Below are positions 56,672 through 64,000 of a stretch of DNA of 64,000 bases, piece by piece (the stretch's first letter is position 1; each line of letters starts with the position of its first letter). Source of the DNA: JAZDEY01 sp043808325 [NCBI: Candidatus Eiseniibacteriota bacterium] (GTDB lineage: Bacteria > Arandabacterota > Arandabacteria > Arandabacterales); assembly GCA_043808325.1 (NCBI GenBank), contig JAZDEY010000035.1, forward strand, positions 28,116-92,115. Direction: 5' to 3'. Under the pieces are notes generated by a model. That model was not told the DNA's origin. It saw nothing but the letters and a program-made list of their open reading frames with translations, and ran no database searches. The position numbers and the translations under genes were made by a program.

Positions 56672-59056
56672 TTACTCGCTGCCCGACTTGCCGCCCGCCA
56701 CCGGCAGGAAGATCGTACCCGACAGTGCGGGGAGGGTTGCGATGAACACGCCGTCGGTCTCGCCGGCCGCAACGGCAAGCGAGTCGCCGGTCAAGGCATC
56801 TCGAACCTGCGCGATTCCGCGATCGACCGGGATCTCGACGGTAACTTGTTCGATTCCGGCATTGATCGCCACGATGGCGGCGTCGTTCGGCAGGCTCCGC
56901 TGGTAGACGTAGATCATGTCTCGGGCAAGAAGCGTGGTGAAGTTGCCGAGCGCAAAGCAAGGATGGCCCTTCCGCAGGGCCACGAGCGCCCTGACGCGGT
57001 CATGGACTTCGCGTCGCGCCTCGTCTTCTTGCCATTTCCAATCGAAGGGCCTCCGGCAGTCGGGGTCGCCGCCTCCGGCCGTCGCTATCTCGTCACCGTA
57101 GTAGATGGTCGGGGCGCCAACATAGGTCATTGCGAAGAGTGCTGCGAGGGTGAGGCGACGAGTGTCACCTCCCGATGTCGTCAAGAACCTCTCGGTGTCG
57201 TGGCTCCCGACGAGATTCATCATCGCTCGCACGCCTGCCTCCGGATAGACCAGCCTTCCCGGGGCCAGATCCCTGTCGAATTCCTCAGCCCCGATCGTGC
57301 CCTTGGCAAGAAAAGCCAACACTGGTTCGCGGAAGAACTTGTAGTTCATCACGGCGTCAAAGTATCGGCCATTGACCCACTCCGACGATTGGCCCCAAAG
57401 CTCCCCGACGATATAGGCATCGGGCTTGGTCGCTTTGACGCGCTGGCGGAAGAGCTCCCAGAACCAGAAAGGTACTTCAGAGGCGACATCGAGACGGTAG
57501 CCGTCCACCCCTATCTCCGAGAGCCAGAACGCGGCGGCGTCGAGCAAGTGATTCACAAGCGGCCAGTTGGGCTGGGCATCGGCAATTGCCGTTACGCTCT
57601 GTTCTTCGGCGTTGGGCCGCGCCAGATCGAAGTTGAGATTGGGCATCTGCCCGAATCCCCACCAGCAGTCGTAATATTCCTTTGCATCCGGCGGCGCGTA
57701 GGCAGAGTCTCCGGGGACCGGCCACTTTTTCCACTCATACCAATCCCAGCATGCTGATTCTCTTCCGCGCTCGCGCGCGTCCACAAACGCCCAGAAGGTG
57801 TGCCCCGTGTGATTCAGGGCAAGATCGAGGATAACGCGGATCCCTCGGTCGTGGCAGGCCGTGACGAATCGAGCGAATTCCTCGTTGGTGGCGAAATGCG
57901 GATCCACTTCCATAAAGGTTGCAGCATCGTACTTGTGATTGCTCTTGGCCGTGAAGATCGGGTTGAGATAGATTGCCGTGATGCCGAGATCGGCGAGGTA
58001 GTCGAGATTCCGGCGAATGCCCTCGATGTCGCCGCCGTAGAATGAGTTCCAATCCGGCTTGCCGTCGGACCTATATGGACTCGCCTTGAGGCCCGCGATG
58101 TCGTACCAATCCGGGACCAGGTGGAAATACTCTCCATCGGTCTTGCCCGACGGCGGCAGGGCTGACAATCCAGCATAGTACCACTCCCGGAAGTCCGGGT
58201 CATTCTCGCGGCTGCCATTGGCGAAGCGCTCGGGAAAGATCTGATAGATCACGGCGCCCTTGACCCATTCCGGAGTTAAGAAGGCTGTGGCCTGGGACGC
58301 ATCGAATTCAAAGGGGCTGGGATTGCGGTCGCGGGCATCGCCTGTGCCGCTACGATCCATCACGATCTCGGTCGCGCCGTCCGTCAGTTTGAAATAGTAA
58401 GAGAAGCTCTGCGAGTCTACCGCGGCCTCGAAGTAGTCGTAAGTGCCGTCGTTGTCTAAGAGAGCCATGGTATCGCATCTCTCCGCAGCGGAGGTCACGC
58501 GTTCCGCGGAGGATTCGATCCTGGGATGCCAACAGATCTCCGCCCCTTCGACATCGCCCATCCACGCCCTGATTCGCAGTCTCGTCCTGCCGTCGGCGCC
58601 GACCGTCCGCTCCCAGGCATACCCCCGGTGGCTGAGCCCCTCGGTTCTTATCTTGCCGTCACCGCGGGCGAGGGCCCACTCCTCAAAGGATTGGTCGACC
58701 ACGATAACGGAGTTCCTGCCGCCATACCCGTCCGGGGCGAACCCGGCTGCCTTCTCATCAGTTATCCACTGGCCGTCGGCCACAAACTTGTAGCGGTGCT
58801 CCCCGATTGGCAAGGGAAGCGACACTTGAAACCGGTTCCGGTCTCGCTCCATCTTTGTAGCATCGGTGCTCCAGCCGTTAAAGGTTCCGGCAAGGAAGAC
58901 ATTCTCGTAGCGCGACAGCGGGGTGAACGTGAAGGTCACCTTCTTAAGTGGAGTCTGCTCGCGTGTGTTCTCCCCGGCGGCCAGGGCGGTCGCCCCAATC
59001 GCGACACAGATGATAAGCGCAATACCTCGCAGGCACAGATTCTGTTTAGACATCAT
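56672..59056 (-). CDS. Secreted GH13 alpha-amylase-family enzyme with N-terminal glycogen-binding domain
   Basis: A 794-residue protein. Signal peptide (1-27); AMPK-type/CBM48 domain (about 35-120, VFLAGTFNGWSTDATKM and HRYKFVADGQWITD); a second beta-domain; and the GH13 barrel with VIYQIFPERFANG, the nucleophile Asp in DGYRLDVASEVP, the acid/base Glu in YIVGELWGQSSEW and the stabilising Asp in LVGSHDTERFL. The domain layout and the YQIFPERFANGS start point to the cyclomaltodextrinase/neopullulanase branch. It degrades alpha-glucans outside the cytoplasm. The start is the first of two Met codons after a GGGGGG stretch. Confidence 0.93.
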   Translation of the reverse strand: MMSKQNLCLRGIALIICVAIGATALAAGENTREQTPLKKVTFTFTPLSRYENVFLAGTFNGWSTDATKMERDRNRFQVSLPLPIGEHRYKFVADGQWITDEKAAGFAPDGYGGRNSVIVVDQSFEEWALARGDGKIRTEGLSHRGYAWERTVGADGRTRLRIRAWMGDVEGAEICWHPRIESSAERVTSAAERCDTMALLDNDGTYDYFEAAVDSQSFSYYFKLTDGATEIVMDRSGTGDARDRNPSPFEFDASQATAFLTPEWVKGAVIYQIFPERFANGSRENDPDFREWYYAGLSALPPSGKTDGEYFHLVPDWYDIAGLKASPYRSDGKPDWNSFYGGDIEGIRRNLDYLADLGITAIYLNPIFTAKSNHKYDAATFMEVDPHFATNEEFARFVTACHDRGIRVILDLALNHTGHTFWAFVDARERGRESACWDWYEWKKWPVPGDSAYAPPDAKEYYDCWWGFGQMPNLNFDLARPNAEEQSVTAIADAQPNWPLVNHLLDAAAFWLSEIGVDGYRLDVASEVPFWFWELFRQRVKATKPDAYIVGELWGQSSEWVNGRYFDAVMNYKFFREPVLAFLAKGTIGAEEFDRDLAPGRLVYPEAGVRAMMNLVGSHDTERFLTTSGGDTRRLTLAALFAMTYVGAPTIYYGDEIATAGGGDPDCRRPFDWKWQEDEARREVHDRVRALVALRKGHPCFALGNFTTLLARDMIYVYQRSLPNDAAIVAINAGIEQVTVEIPVDRGIAQVRDALTGDSLAVAAGETDGVFIATLPALSGTIFLPVAGGKSGSE

Positions 59057-59151
59057 GTCCCCCCGGCGTTCTATGTCACGACTTTAGCATCCCCGAGGCC
59101 GATTGACAGACCTTTTTCATGCGGCCCTTGTGATCAGCCGTGTTTAACCCG

Positions 59152-60078
59152 GATGCGCGAGATCACATGATATGGTAACCTTCTTGTGCCTGGGCGGGCG
59201 ATGGAATAGGCTCCAGACGTATGGGGCTCCTGGGCGCGAGGTGTGAAAATGGCCGGGCTCCGCCGTTGGCTGTGGATCAGTGAGGCCCACGTGAGGAAAG
59301 TGATGTGTATGGCTAAGGCAAGGTTCGCAAGAGGTAGCACGCTTGCGATCTGGTTTCTGGGACTCGCCATTCTGGTTGCGGTAACCGCGCAGCCATCTCG
59401 ACTGCCCGCCTCCGGGCCGGCAGTGACCTCGGAACCTGCAGGATCCGCCGCGGACGGATCGCTTGACGTCAGGGCCTTCCGGTTCCTCAATGCAGGCATC
59501 GTGAACCCCGTTTTCGATACAGTAATGCCCTTCTTGACCGACTTCAAGAAGTGGCGCATTCTTGCTCTGGCGGTGTGGCTTGGTCTAATCATCCTGGGCG
59601 GCGGGAAGGGGAGGTGGGCGGCGCTCTTGCTGATCCCGCTGGTAGCTGCCTCCGATCAACTAACGAGCAGCGTGATCAAACCGCTCACCATGCGCCTACG
59701 CCCGTGCGAAGTCCTGGGACACGTTCACCTCTGGTACCAAGGGACGCATTGGATCTGGACTCCCTCCGACGCGGTAGGCGGCTTCAAGACTTCCTTCGGT
59801 TTCCCCTCGAGCCACGCAGCCAATTTCATGGCATCGATGCTCTTGCTGAGTCTCGTTTACCGCCGCTGGGTTCCTTACATCTGCCTTCCCTTCGCCGGGC
59901 TGATCTCCCTCTCAAGGGTTTACATCGGGGTACACTGGCCTTCGGATGTTCTGGTGGGGATCGCGATCGGCGCCGCGCTCGGCTGGCTTGCCTACCTGGG
60001 TTTCAAGAAGGTCATGGTCTTGAGGAAGCCACGCCCTACCGCGCCTGATCGTCCTTGAGGCCGATGCGCGAGATCACA
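59152..60078. repeat. Perfect 16-bp direct repeats bracketing the PAP2 gene
   Basis: GATGCGCGAGATCACA occurs at 59152-59167 and again at 60063-60078, in the same orientation, just outside both ends of the PAP2 phosphatase gene. In the leftward reading both copies fall in a (V)ISRI-type codon context. Confidence 0.7.
59303..60058 (+). CDS. PAP2-family phosphatase (undecaprenyl-pyrophosphate/lipid phosphatase type)
   Basis: The ATG at 59303, with GAGGA upstream, gives 251 residues; an in-frame GTG at 59243 is an alternative. The three acid-phosphatase motifs are present: KPLTMRLRP, PSSHAANF and SRVYIGVHWPSDVLVG. Six hydrophobic helices surround them. Members dephosphorylate lipid pyrophosphates such as undecaprenyl-PP or phosphatidate at the membrane. 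The exact substrate is unknown. A pair of 16-bp repeats flanks the gene. Confidence 0.9.
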   Translation: MCMAKARFARGSTLAIWFLGLAILVAVTAQPSRLPASGPAVTSEPAGSAADGSLDVRAFRFLNAGIVNPVFDTVMPFLTDFKKWRILALAVWLGLIILGGGKGRWAALLLIPLVAASDQLTSSVIKPLTMRLRPCEVLGHVHLWYQGTHWIWTPSDAVGGFKTSFGFPSSHAANFMASMLLLSLVYRRWVPYICLPFAGLISLSRVYIGVHWPSDVLVGIAIGAALGWLAYLGFKKVMVLRKPRPTAPDRP

Positions 60079-60260
60079 AATCGGTGCTTGCCGCCCGTGG
60101 TCGGCCATCCTGTCGCTCCACTTGTTCGATCGTATCTCAGGTGTTTCTTGGGATAGACCTCCGAGACGAGGTCGCGCAGGTTCTCTCGAATGTCCTTCTT
60201 GCGAAGAACCGGTAGGCGCAGGAGGTCGCCGAGGCAATACACTACCGGTGCCGCAGCCAT
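60036..60260 (-). CDS. Small hypothetical protein
   Basis: A 74-residue frame with protein-like composition: VVYCLGDLLRLPVLRKKDIR, then LVSEVYPKKHLRYDR, then GGKHRFVISRIGLKDDQ. It overlaps the PAP2 end by 23 bp on the opposite strand. No clear ribosome-binding site precedes the ATG, and I do not recognise a family, so it may be a gene remnant. Confidence 0.35.
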   Translation of the reverse strand: MAAAPVVYCLGDLLRLPVLRKKDIRENLRDLVSEVYPKKHLRYDRTSGATGWPTTGGKHRFVISRIGLKDDQAR

Positions 60261-60289
60261 GCGTAAGGGGGGGATTCGGGGTCGGGGAA

Positions 60290-60850
60290 TCAGGTTTCCT
60301 TTGCCTCGTCTTGGAGGCGCTCGAGCAGGGCAGCTACCGAAAGGGCTCTTGCCTGGCCATGCAGATAGTCGATCTGGAGAACGGCTTTCTGGGCATGGTA
60401 TATCCCGACTGCATCAACGTAATGCTTCTGCGAATCTAACTGCTTGAACCAGACCAGCTTGGTCAGGATCAGATCCTCGGGTGTTGAAAGGAGCACGTTG
60501 CGGCCAAAGATCCTGCCCGAAACGCGCCGGGAGAACCGCAGACGGTCAAACTCGGTATCCTCCAGAATCCAGAAGTCGATCTTGAATCCTGTTGTGAGAT
60601 GAATCAGATTGAACTCGCCGTGCGATGCGATCGCTTCCCGGATGGAGTCAGCATCAATGTAGTACGCAGACCCCAGCCTTTCCGTCATGATCTGAGCGTG
60701 TTCGGGTCTTATCTGCACAAGTATGTCGGCGTCATGGGTCAGTCTAGGGACTGAGTAGTAGTTGACGGCCAGAGCGCCCACGAGCATATAAGGAACTTTG
60801 ATCTCGTTGAGGAGATCAATTACCGGCGTTAGAGCGTCTTCCTGTACCAT
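60290..60850 (-). CDS. Nucleotidyltransferase-fold protein of a two-gene pair
   Basis: A 186-residue protein. The Pol-beta-type fold is seen in YMLVGALAVNYYSVPRLTHDADILVQI (split here), where the GA..N.Y...R.T.D.D pattern gives two metal-binding Asp (HDAD), and in IDFWILEDTEFDR with a third acidic position. PEDLILTKLVWFKQ, RKxxDxxxI-like (SQKHYVDAVGIY) and a helical tail follow. These features match the DUF6036/AbiEii-like branch. The start overlaps the end of the small upstream gene by 22 bp, so the two are co-translated. In related systems such enzymes modify tRNA or proteins as toxins; the activity here is untested. Confidence 0.75.
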   Translation of the reverse strand: MVQEDALTPVIDLLNEIKVPYMLVGALAVNYYSVPRLTHDADILVQIRPEHAQIMTERLGSAYYIDADSIREAIASHGEFNLIHLTTGFKIDFWILEDTEFDRLRFSRRVSGRIFGRNVLLSTPEDLILTKLVWFKQLDSQKHYVDAVGIYHAQKAVLQIDYLHGQARALSVAALLERLQDEAKET

Positions 60851-61044
60851 GGAGCGAGAATCTCCCGTGTCCTCGTGGCAATATCTGAATCGCTCATTGT
60901 CGGATTGCGGTCGCGGATACCGTCGGAAATAAGCCGGCGAGCCATTTCGTAGAGCTCCGCACCAATCTCCACGCGACGTTCACCCGAGAGCTTCTGTATC
61001 ACCGCAAGTTGAATCGCATCTCCGCGCGAGAAGATGAGCTTCAT
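60829..61044 (-). CDS. Small helical partner of the nucleotidyltransferase (putative antitoxin-like)
   Basis: A 71-residue, mainly helical protein (FSRGDAIQLAVIQKLSGERR; IGAELYEMARRLISDGIRDR; TMSDSDIATRTREILAP). The ELxEMARxLxxxGIRxRxPxxSxxEIxxRxxExL pattern is common in short genes placed directly before nucleotidyltransferase genes of the next type. It overlaps the nucleotidyltransferase gene by 22 bp. Its role is unknown; regulation or neutralisation of the partner is inferred from gene order only. Confidence 0.65.
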   Translation of the reverse strand: MKLIFSRGDAIQLAVIQKLSGERRVEIGAELYEMARRLISDGIRDRNPTMSDSDIATRTREILAPWYRKTL

Positions 61045-61463
61045 CCTGGGAATGCCTCCTGCTGGTCCGATGATACCAGAGCAGGTGGCGATAACTCAAC
61101 CGGCATGTTCCAGGAAGACAGGAATGGGTGGGGACATCATCCCACTCCGTAGCCAAGAAGCCGGGAGACTGAGGTTACGTTGGTCGCTTGTGCATTCTTG
61201 CAGGCGCGAAACCGGATGTCAATCGAGAACCACGAGGTCTCGTCCTTGCCAACCGTGACCGCAGACTGAGCGCCAGCCGCAGTCACTGTTCTGCCTGAAC
61301 CCGTTGGTTGCAACCCTCCTGAAATATTGGCTCCTCGGGCAGGTGTCCCGGGGCGCAGTGTTGTGGGACGGAGTTCCCATTGGGTTGAAACGAATTGCGA
61401 GGGGGCGTATCAGTATTGGGGGTTGCCCCGGAGGGCTCATCCTGCCCCCACCACCTAGCTCAC
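61045..61463. other. Gene-poor region
   Basis: About 420 bases with no confident gene. On the minus strand a frame at 61137-61313 (TTG start, 58 residues) reads protein-like at its end (DETSWFSIDIRFRACKNAQ, then VSRLLGYGVG) and may be the tail of a lost gene. Other frames here are proline- and glycine-biased and look random. Confidence 0.4.
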
Positions 61464-61504
61464 ACAAACAAGAATCTCCTGGTCCAATCGGCAAGGACCA
61501 GGAG
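61464..61504 (-). terminator. Terminator of the secreted protein gene at 61525
   Basis: On the minus strand CTCCTGGTCC pairs perfectly with GGACCAGGAG around a nine-base loop and is followed by ATTCTTGTTTG, 20 bp after the stop codon. Confidence 0.8.
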
Positions 61505-61524
61505 CCTCATGAGGGCATCTGAGA

Positions 61525-62601
61525 CTATTCAACGACAACGAGCTTTTTGGTCTCGTTGCGGGCGCTCGCTGAGAGTCTAACGAAGTATATTCCCGTAGAG
61601 ACTCTCCTACCTAAATTACCCGTGACGTCCCAGGTTACTGGATGAATCCCGGCGTCTAAGTCAGCTTCCATAAGGGTCTTCACGACGCGACCATGCACGT
61701 CGAAGACATCCGCATGCACGTGGTCTTTTTCCTCAAGCGAGATGGAGAAACTGAACTGCGACTCGGCATTCACGACACTGGGGGACTCCATTATCATTAT
61801 CTCCCTGATCTTCCCTGCCTCTAGAACGAAGACGCAGTCACTGCCGGACATGGGCGTGCCATCGGCGAGCCTTCCGGTGAGCGTGAGCACGATCTCCTGG
61901 CCTCTCACGCCGTTCAGACCAAGCTCCTCCACAACCGACCTAAGCGGGAAATAGATGACAAGATCCATGTAACCGTCCGGGCCATCAGCACTGCAGCCGC
62001 AGAGCGGCCCAGCAAATGGCGTGGCAACATCCGCCTGTGCTGAGTTATTTGGCGCAACCCCAGCGGCCACGCCCTCGCGGATAAGCTCCAAACTCGACGC
62101 ATCGATTCCGCCCACGTCGAAGTCCGTAGTCCCAAGGACCGCCGCAGACAGCGGAGCTCTCATATCCGGATTAAGCGGGTTCGGGCATGAGCCAGGCCTG
62201 ATGTCGAGGTAAACCTGGATCTCGGCGCTAGCACCTACGCCCGTACATGAGACCGTGGCGCATGACGCTCCTGTCTGGATAGCGCAAGTCTTCGTCCCAG
62301 CTGAGGTCGGCTCAAACCGCACTGTGACTGTAATCGACTGATTAGCCGAGAGCTTATATGTACCCCCACCAGAGACTATGCTGTAGTGGTCACACGCCTC
62401 ACTCACTGTGCCCTGAAGTTGTCCGGTACCTACATTCTTTACTGTAAAGGTCATGTCCTTCTGGCTACCCACTGTCACCGTTCCAAAGTTCAAAGACGTG
62501 GGCGTCACCTGACAGGTGGGTGCGACATCTTCATCGCTTGCCGCCGCAGAGGCTGTTACGACAGCAAACAACAGAGAGATTATCATTATCAAGTGCCGCA
62601 T
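61525..62601 (-). CDS. Secreted ASH/HYDIN-like domain protein with sorting tail
   Basis: The ATG at 62601 (GGGGGGAG upstream) gives 358 residues; an in-frame extension to 62739 runs through the promoter. Signal peptide (1-21); an Ig-like ASH/choice-of-anchor-D domain (about 25-115, TPTSLNFGTVTVGSQKDMTF); a module with VYLDIRPGSCPNPLNP and LCGCSADGPDGYMDLVIYFP; and an FlgD-Ig tail (ADVFDVHGRVVKTL, GIYFVRLSASARNETKKLVV) ending VVE. The last two parts are clearly paralogous to the C-terminus of the giant protein at 4043-8659. A cell-surface or secreted role is inferred. Confidence 0.8.
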   Translation of the reverse strand: MRHLIMIISLLFAVVTASAAASDEDVAPTCQVTPTSLNFGTVTVGSQKDMTFTVKNVGTGQLQGTVSEACDHYSIVSGGGTYKLSANQSITVTVRFEPTSAGTKTCAIQTGASCATVSCTGVGASAEIQVYLDIRPGSCPNPLNPDMRAPLSAAVLGTTDFDVGGIDASSLELIREGVAAGVAPNNSAQADVATPFAGPLCGCSADGPDGYMDLVIYFPLRSVVEELGLNGVRGQEIVLTLTGRLADGTPMSGSDCVFVLEAGKIREIMIMESPSVVNAESQFSFSISLEEKDHVHADVFDVHGRVVKTLMEADLDAGIHPVTWDVTGNLGRRVSTGIYFVRLSASARNETKKLVVVE

Positions 62602-62729
62602 TACAGCTCCCCCCCTCTTACGCACCTGGTGAAACGCGGTGACGCAAATCCGCAAATCCTTAGAAGTCGCCACCCAACTCGCCCGTGCAGGGATTGGTGG
62701 TTCCCTCCACGCTCTGCAAGACTCCGGAC

Positions 62730-62758
62730 AGTTTACCACCCCGAGCCTTGCATGTCAA
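62730..62758 (-). promoter_or_regulatory. Sigma70-type promoter of the secreted protein gene
   Basis: On the minus strand TTGACA (62758-62753), a 17-bp spacer and TAAACT (62735-62730) give a leader of about 120 nt. Just inside the leader is a direct repeat of GGATTTGC. Confidence 0.75.
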
Positions 62759-62790
62759 GGGGTATTATTGCGTGGAGTTTCCCCGAAATT

Positions 62791-63907
62791 TCATGGTGTG
62801 AATAGGGACGTTTGGGGATCTCGGTGTCCGGGGCTGGCTCTGGCTGTGAAAGGCCTTCTTACGACCTCTAAGAGCCTGGCTATCCCGTCGGCCAGGGCGT
62901 AGTACCTGAAGTCGGGTATCCCAAAGAGCCTACGTGCTCCCTCCAAGGCCCGATGTGCAAGGATCGCAAGCCTTGCCCTGTCGCCCAGGTAGACCGCCGC
63001 AAAGTACATCGCGCATAACACCAGCGCCATCATATTCTGCAGCCGCTCATAGCCCAACAACCTCACGTTCTCCACATCATAACTCTGCTTGACACACCTT
63101 AATGGTGTCCTCTATCTGCCACCTACGCAAGTAACCGTCCACCACAAAGAGGCATGACCGGCGGCTGCGCCTGACGTCCACATTGGTCAAGAGCATCATC
63201 GGTTCCTGCCCGAAACCCTTGACCACTACAAGCGTCAACTTCTCTTGCCTGCCCGGCAACTTCACCCGCCGGTAGCCACACTCCATCAGATACCTGCGCT
63301 CCCTGCCTGACTCCTCCCGCACAACCGGCTCCGTATACAGCATCCCACATCGTAAGGCAATCTCCCGCGCCGCTATGGCCTGCCCACCACACACCAGGTG
63401 CCTGTCTCCCATTAGCCTGACGATGAACCGTAAGTCGCGATCAAGCAGTGGATGGTACAACCGGCGACGATCGCCTCCTCTATCCATCACCCAGATGCCT
63501 CTGCCCTGCGTATGCCTGCCGATCAACTCCACGGCACGCAGTATCTCCTCATTCTCACTCACGAAGCCTGGTGCCACCTGAGAATACAAATGATGGTAAA
63601 GGGGCGTCACACGCACCTCATCCAACTCGGCCCCTATCACCTGCAGCGTCCAGTAACCATCCGCAAGCTCACCCGTACTCCCATCACGCACCCGAGCCAT
63701 ATACTCCATCCGCCGTGCATACCGCTTGGCGATATCCGATACATCCAAGACAAGAAGTGTATCTTCCCCTATCCTTGAGGATGCCTTAGCCAGAAGTTTC
63801 TCTCCCAGGCATTCTCTTAAGCCCTGCCTGCCCAACTCCACCGACAGGCGCGTCTCGGTGGTCATGTCATAGACTTCCTGTAAAAGCAGAAGAGGTGTAA
63901 CCTCCAT
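62791..63907 (-). pseudogene. IS4-like transposase, frameshifted and N-terminally truncated
   Basis: Two leftward frames together encode one DDE transposase. The first (63907-63077, 276 residues) has LLVLDVSDIAKRYARRMEYM (first Asp), GIWVMDRGGDRRRLYHPLL (second Asp) and, near its end, DGYLRRWQIEDTIKV, the segment that normally carries the catalytic Glu. The second (63075-62791) continues with ENVRLLGYERLQNMMALVL and FGIPDFRYYALADGIARLL. One extra base near 63091-63098 breaks the joint, where a YDxENVRLLGYERLQ continuation is expected. About 70 N-terminal residues usual in relatives are also missing. Element ends were not identified. Confidence 0.75.
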
Positions 63908-63956
63908 GAGACCCTAAGAGAACGGGCTTTGGTAGAAGCCCGGAGGAGGTTACACC
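63894..63956. repeat. 12-bp inverted repeat with internal hairpin
   Basis: GGTGTAACCTCC (63894-63905) and GGAGGTTACACC (63945-63956) are perfect inverted copies. Between them GGGCTT and AAGCCC (63924-63941) form a smaller hairpin. The right copy supplies a GGAGG ribosome-binding site to the rightward frame that starts at 63957. The left copy surrounds the start of the leftward transposase frame. Confidence 0.7.
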
Positions 63957-64000
63957 ATGAGAAGAGTAGCACCGAGTGTGCGGATGGAGCAAGAGTTGTA
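63957..64000 (+). CDS. Start of an unidentified rightward gene (runs off window)
   Basis: An ATG with GGAGG seven bases upstream opens the frame MRRVAPSVRMEQEL, which continues past the edge. The basic start is reminiscent of transposase N-termini, but 14 codons are too few to assign a family. Confidence 0.4.
   Translation, partial: MRRVAPSVRMEQEL

Noticed and set aside
59134-59592. A 152-codon leftward open frame
   Set aside because: It is largely antisense to the PAP2 gene and has no family features. Only its last residues resemble the end of the small frame at 60036, explained by the shared 16-bp repeat.
61219-61494. A 91-codon leftward open frame
   Set aside because: Its composition is Pro/Gly/Cys-biased, it runs through the terminator hairpin of the neighbouring gene, and it has no ribosome-binding site.

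Overview
The window is about 64 kb of chromosome from an uncultured, didermic (Gram-negative-type) bacterium, centred on the replication origin. Envelope features (YidC with a large periplasmic domain, Omp85-like and other beta-barrels, an alginate-export-type porin) point to a two-membrane cell. Three large secreted proteins end in an FlgD-Ig/type-A-sorting-like tail, which suggests the FCB side of the tree, for example an Eisenbacteria-like candidate phylum. That placement is an inference from protein style and was not tested by phylogeny.

Layout. 1-3.2 kb: a DUF58/MoxR pair, a BsuPI-domain lipoprotein and a secreted protein with a strongly structured 5' leader. 3.2-4 kb: non-coding repeats and a terminator. 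4-8.7 kb: a 1538-residue secreted HYR/DUF11 repeat protein. 8.9-10.1 kb: an insertion sequence with 73-bp ends, lying between two divergent sigma70-type promoters. 10.2-13.2 kb: an alginate-export-like porin and a GT-C-type membrane protein. 13.2-23.4 kb: a long leftward block, bactofilin-M23-parB-parA-rsmG-mnmG-(parS)-mnmE-jag-yidC-yidD-rnpA-rpmH. 23.4-25.8 kb: DnaA-box clusters on both sides of dnaA, the probable bipartite oriC. 25.8-30.4 kb: rightward dnaN-recF-DUF721-gyrB.

From 30.4 to 42.5 kb, between gyrB and gyrA, lies an accessory block of envelope proteins: an Omp85-like barrel, a glycine-zipper lipoprotein, small barrels, an lmo0937-family peptide, an M48 protease, a caspase-fold lipoprotein, a DUF883 protein and a holin-like protein. 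It also contains broken sigma54-activator and OmpA pieces, and dnaJ. From 42.5 kb: gyrA, a GT4 glycosyltransferase, a lysine-6-dehydrogenase-like enzyme, a parvulin foldase, an M36-like protease, a half-size TauE, an S46 peptidase, an RRM protein with a long leader, a secreted GH13 amylase, a PAP2 phosphatase, a nucleotidyltransferase/small-partner pair, a second sorting-tail secreted protein, and a frameshifted IS4-like transposase at the right edge.

The core genes form the classical origin neighbourhood: replication initiation (dnaA, dnaN, recF, DUF721, gyrB/gyrA), segregation (parABS with bactofilin), membrane insertion (yidC, yidD, jag), and tRNA/rRNA modification (mnmE, mnmG, rsmG). No tRNA, rRNA or CRISPR array was seen. 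Function calls rest on motifs read by eye; no database search was possible.
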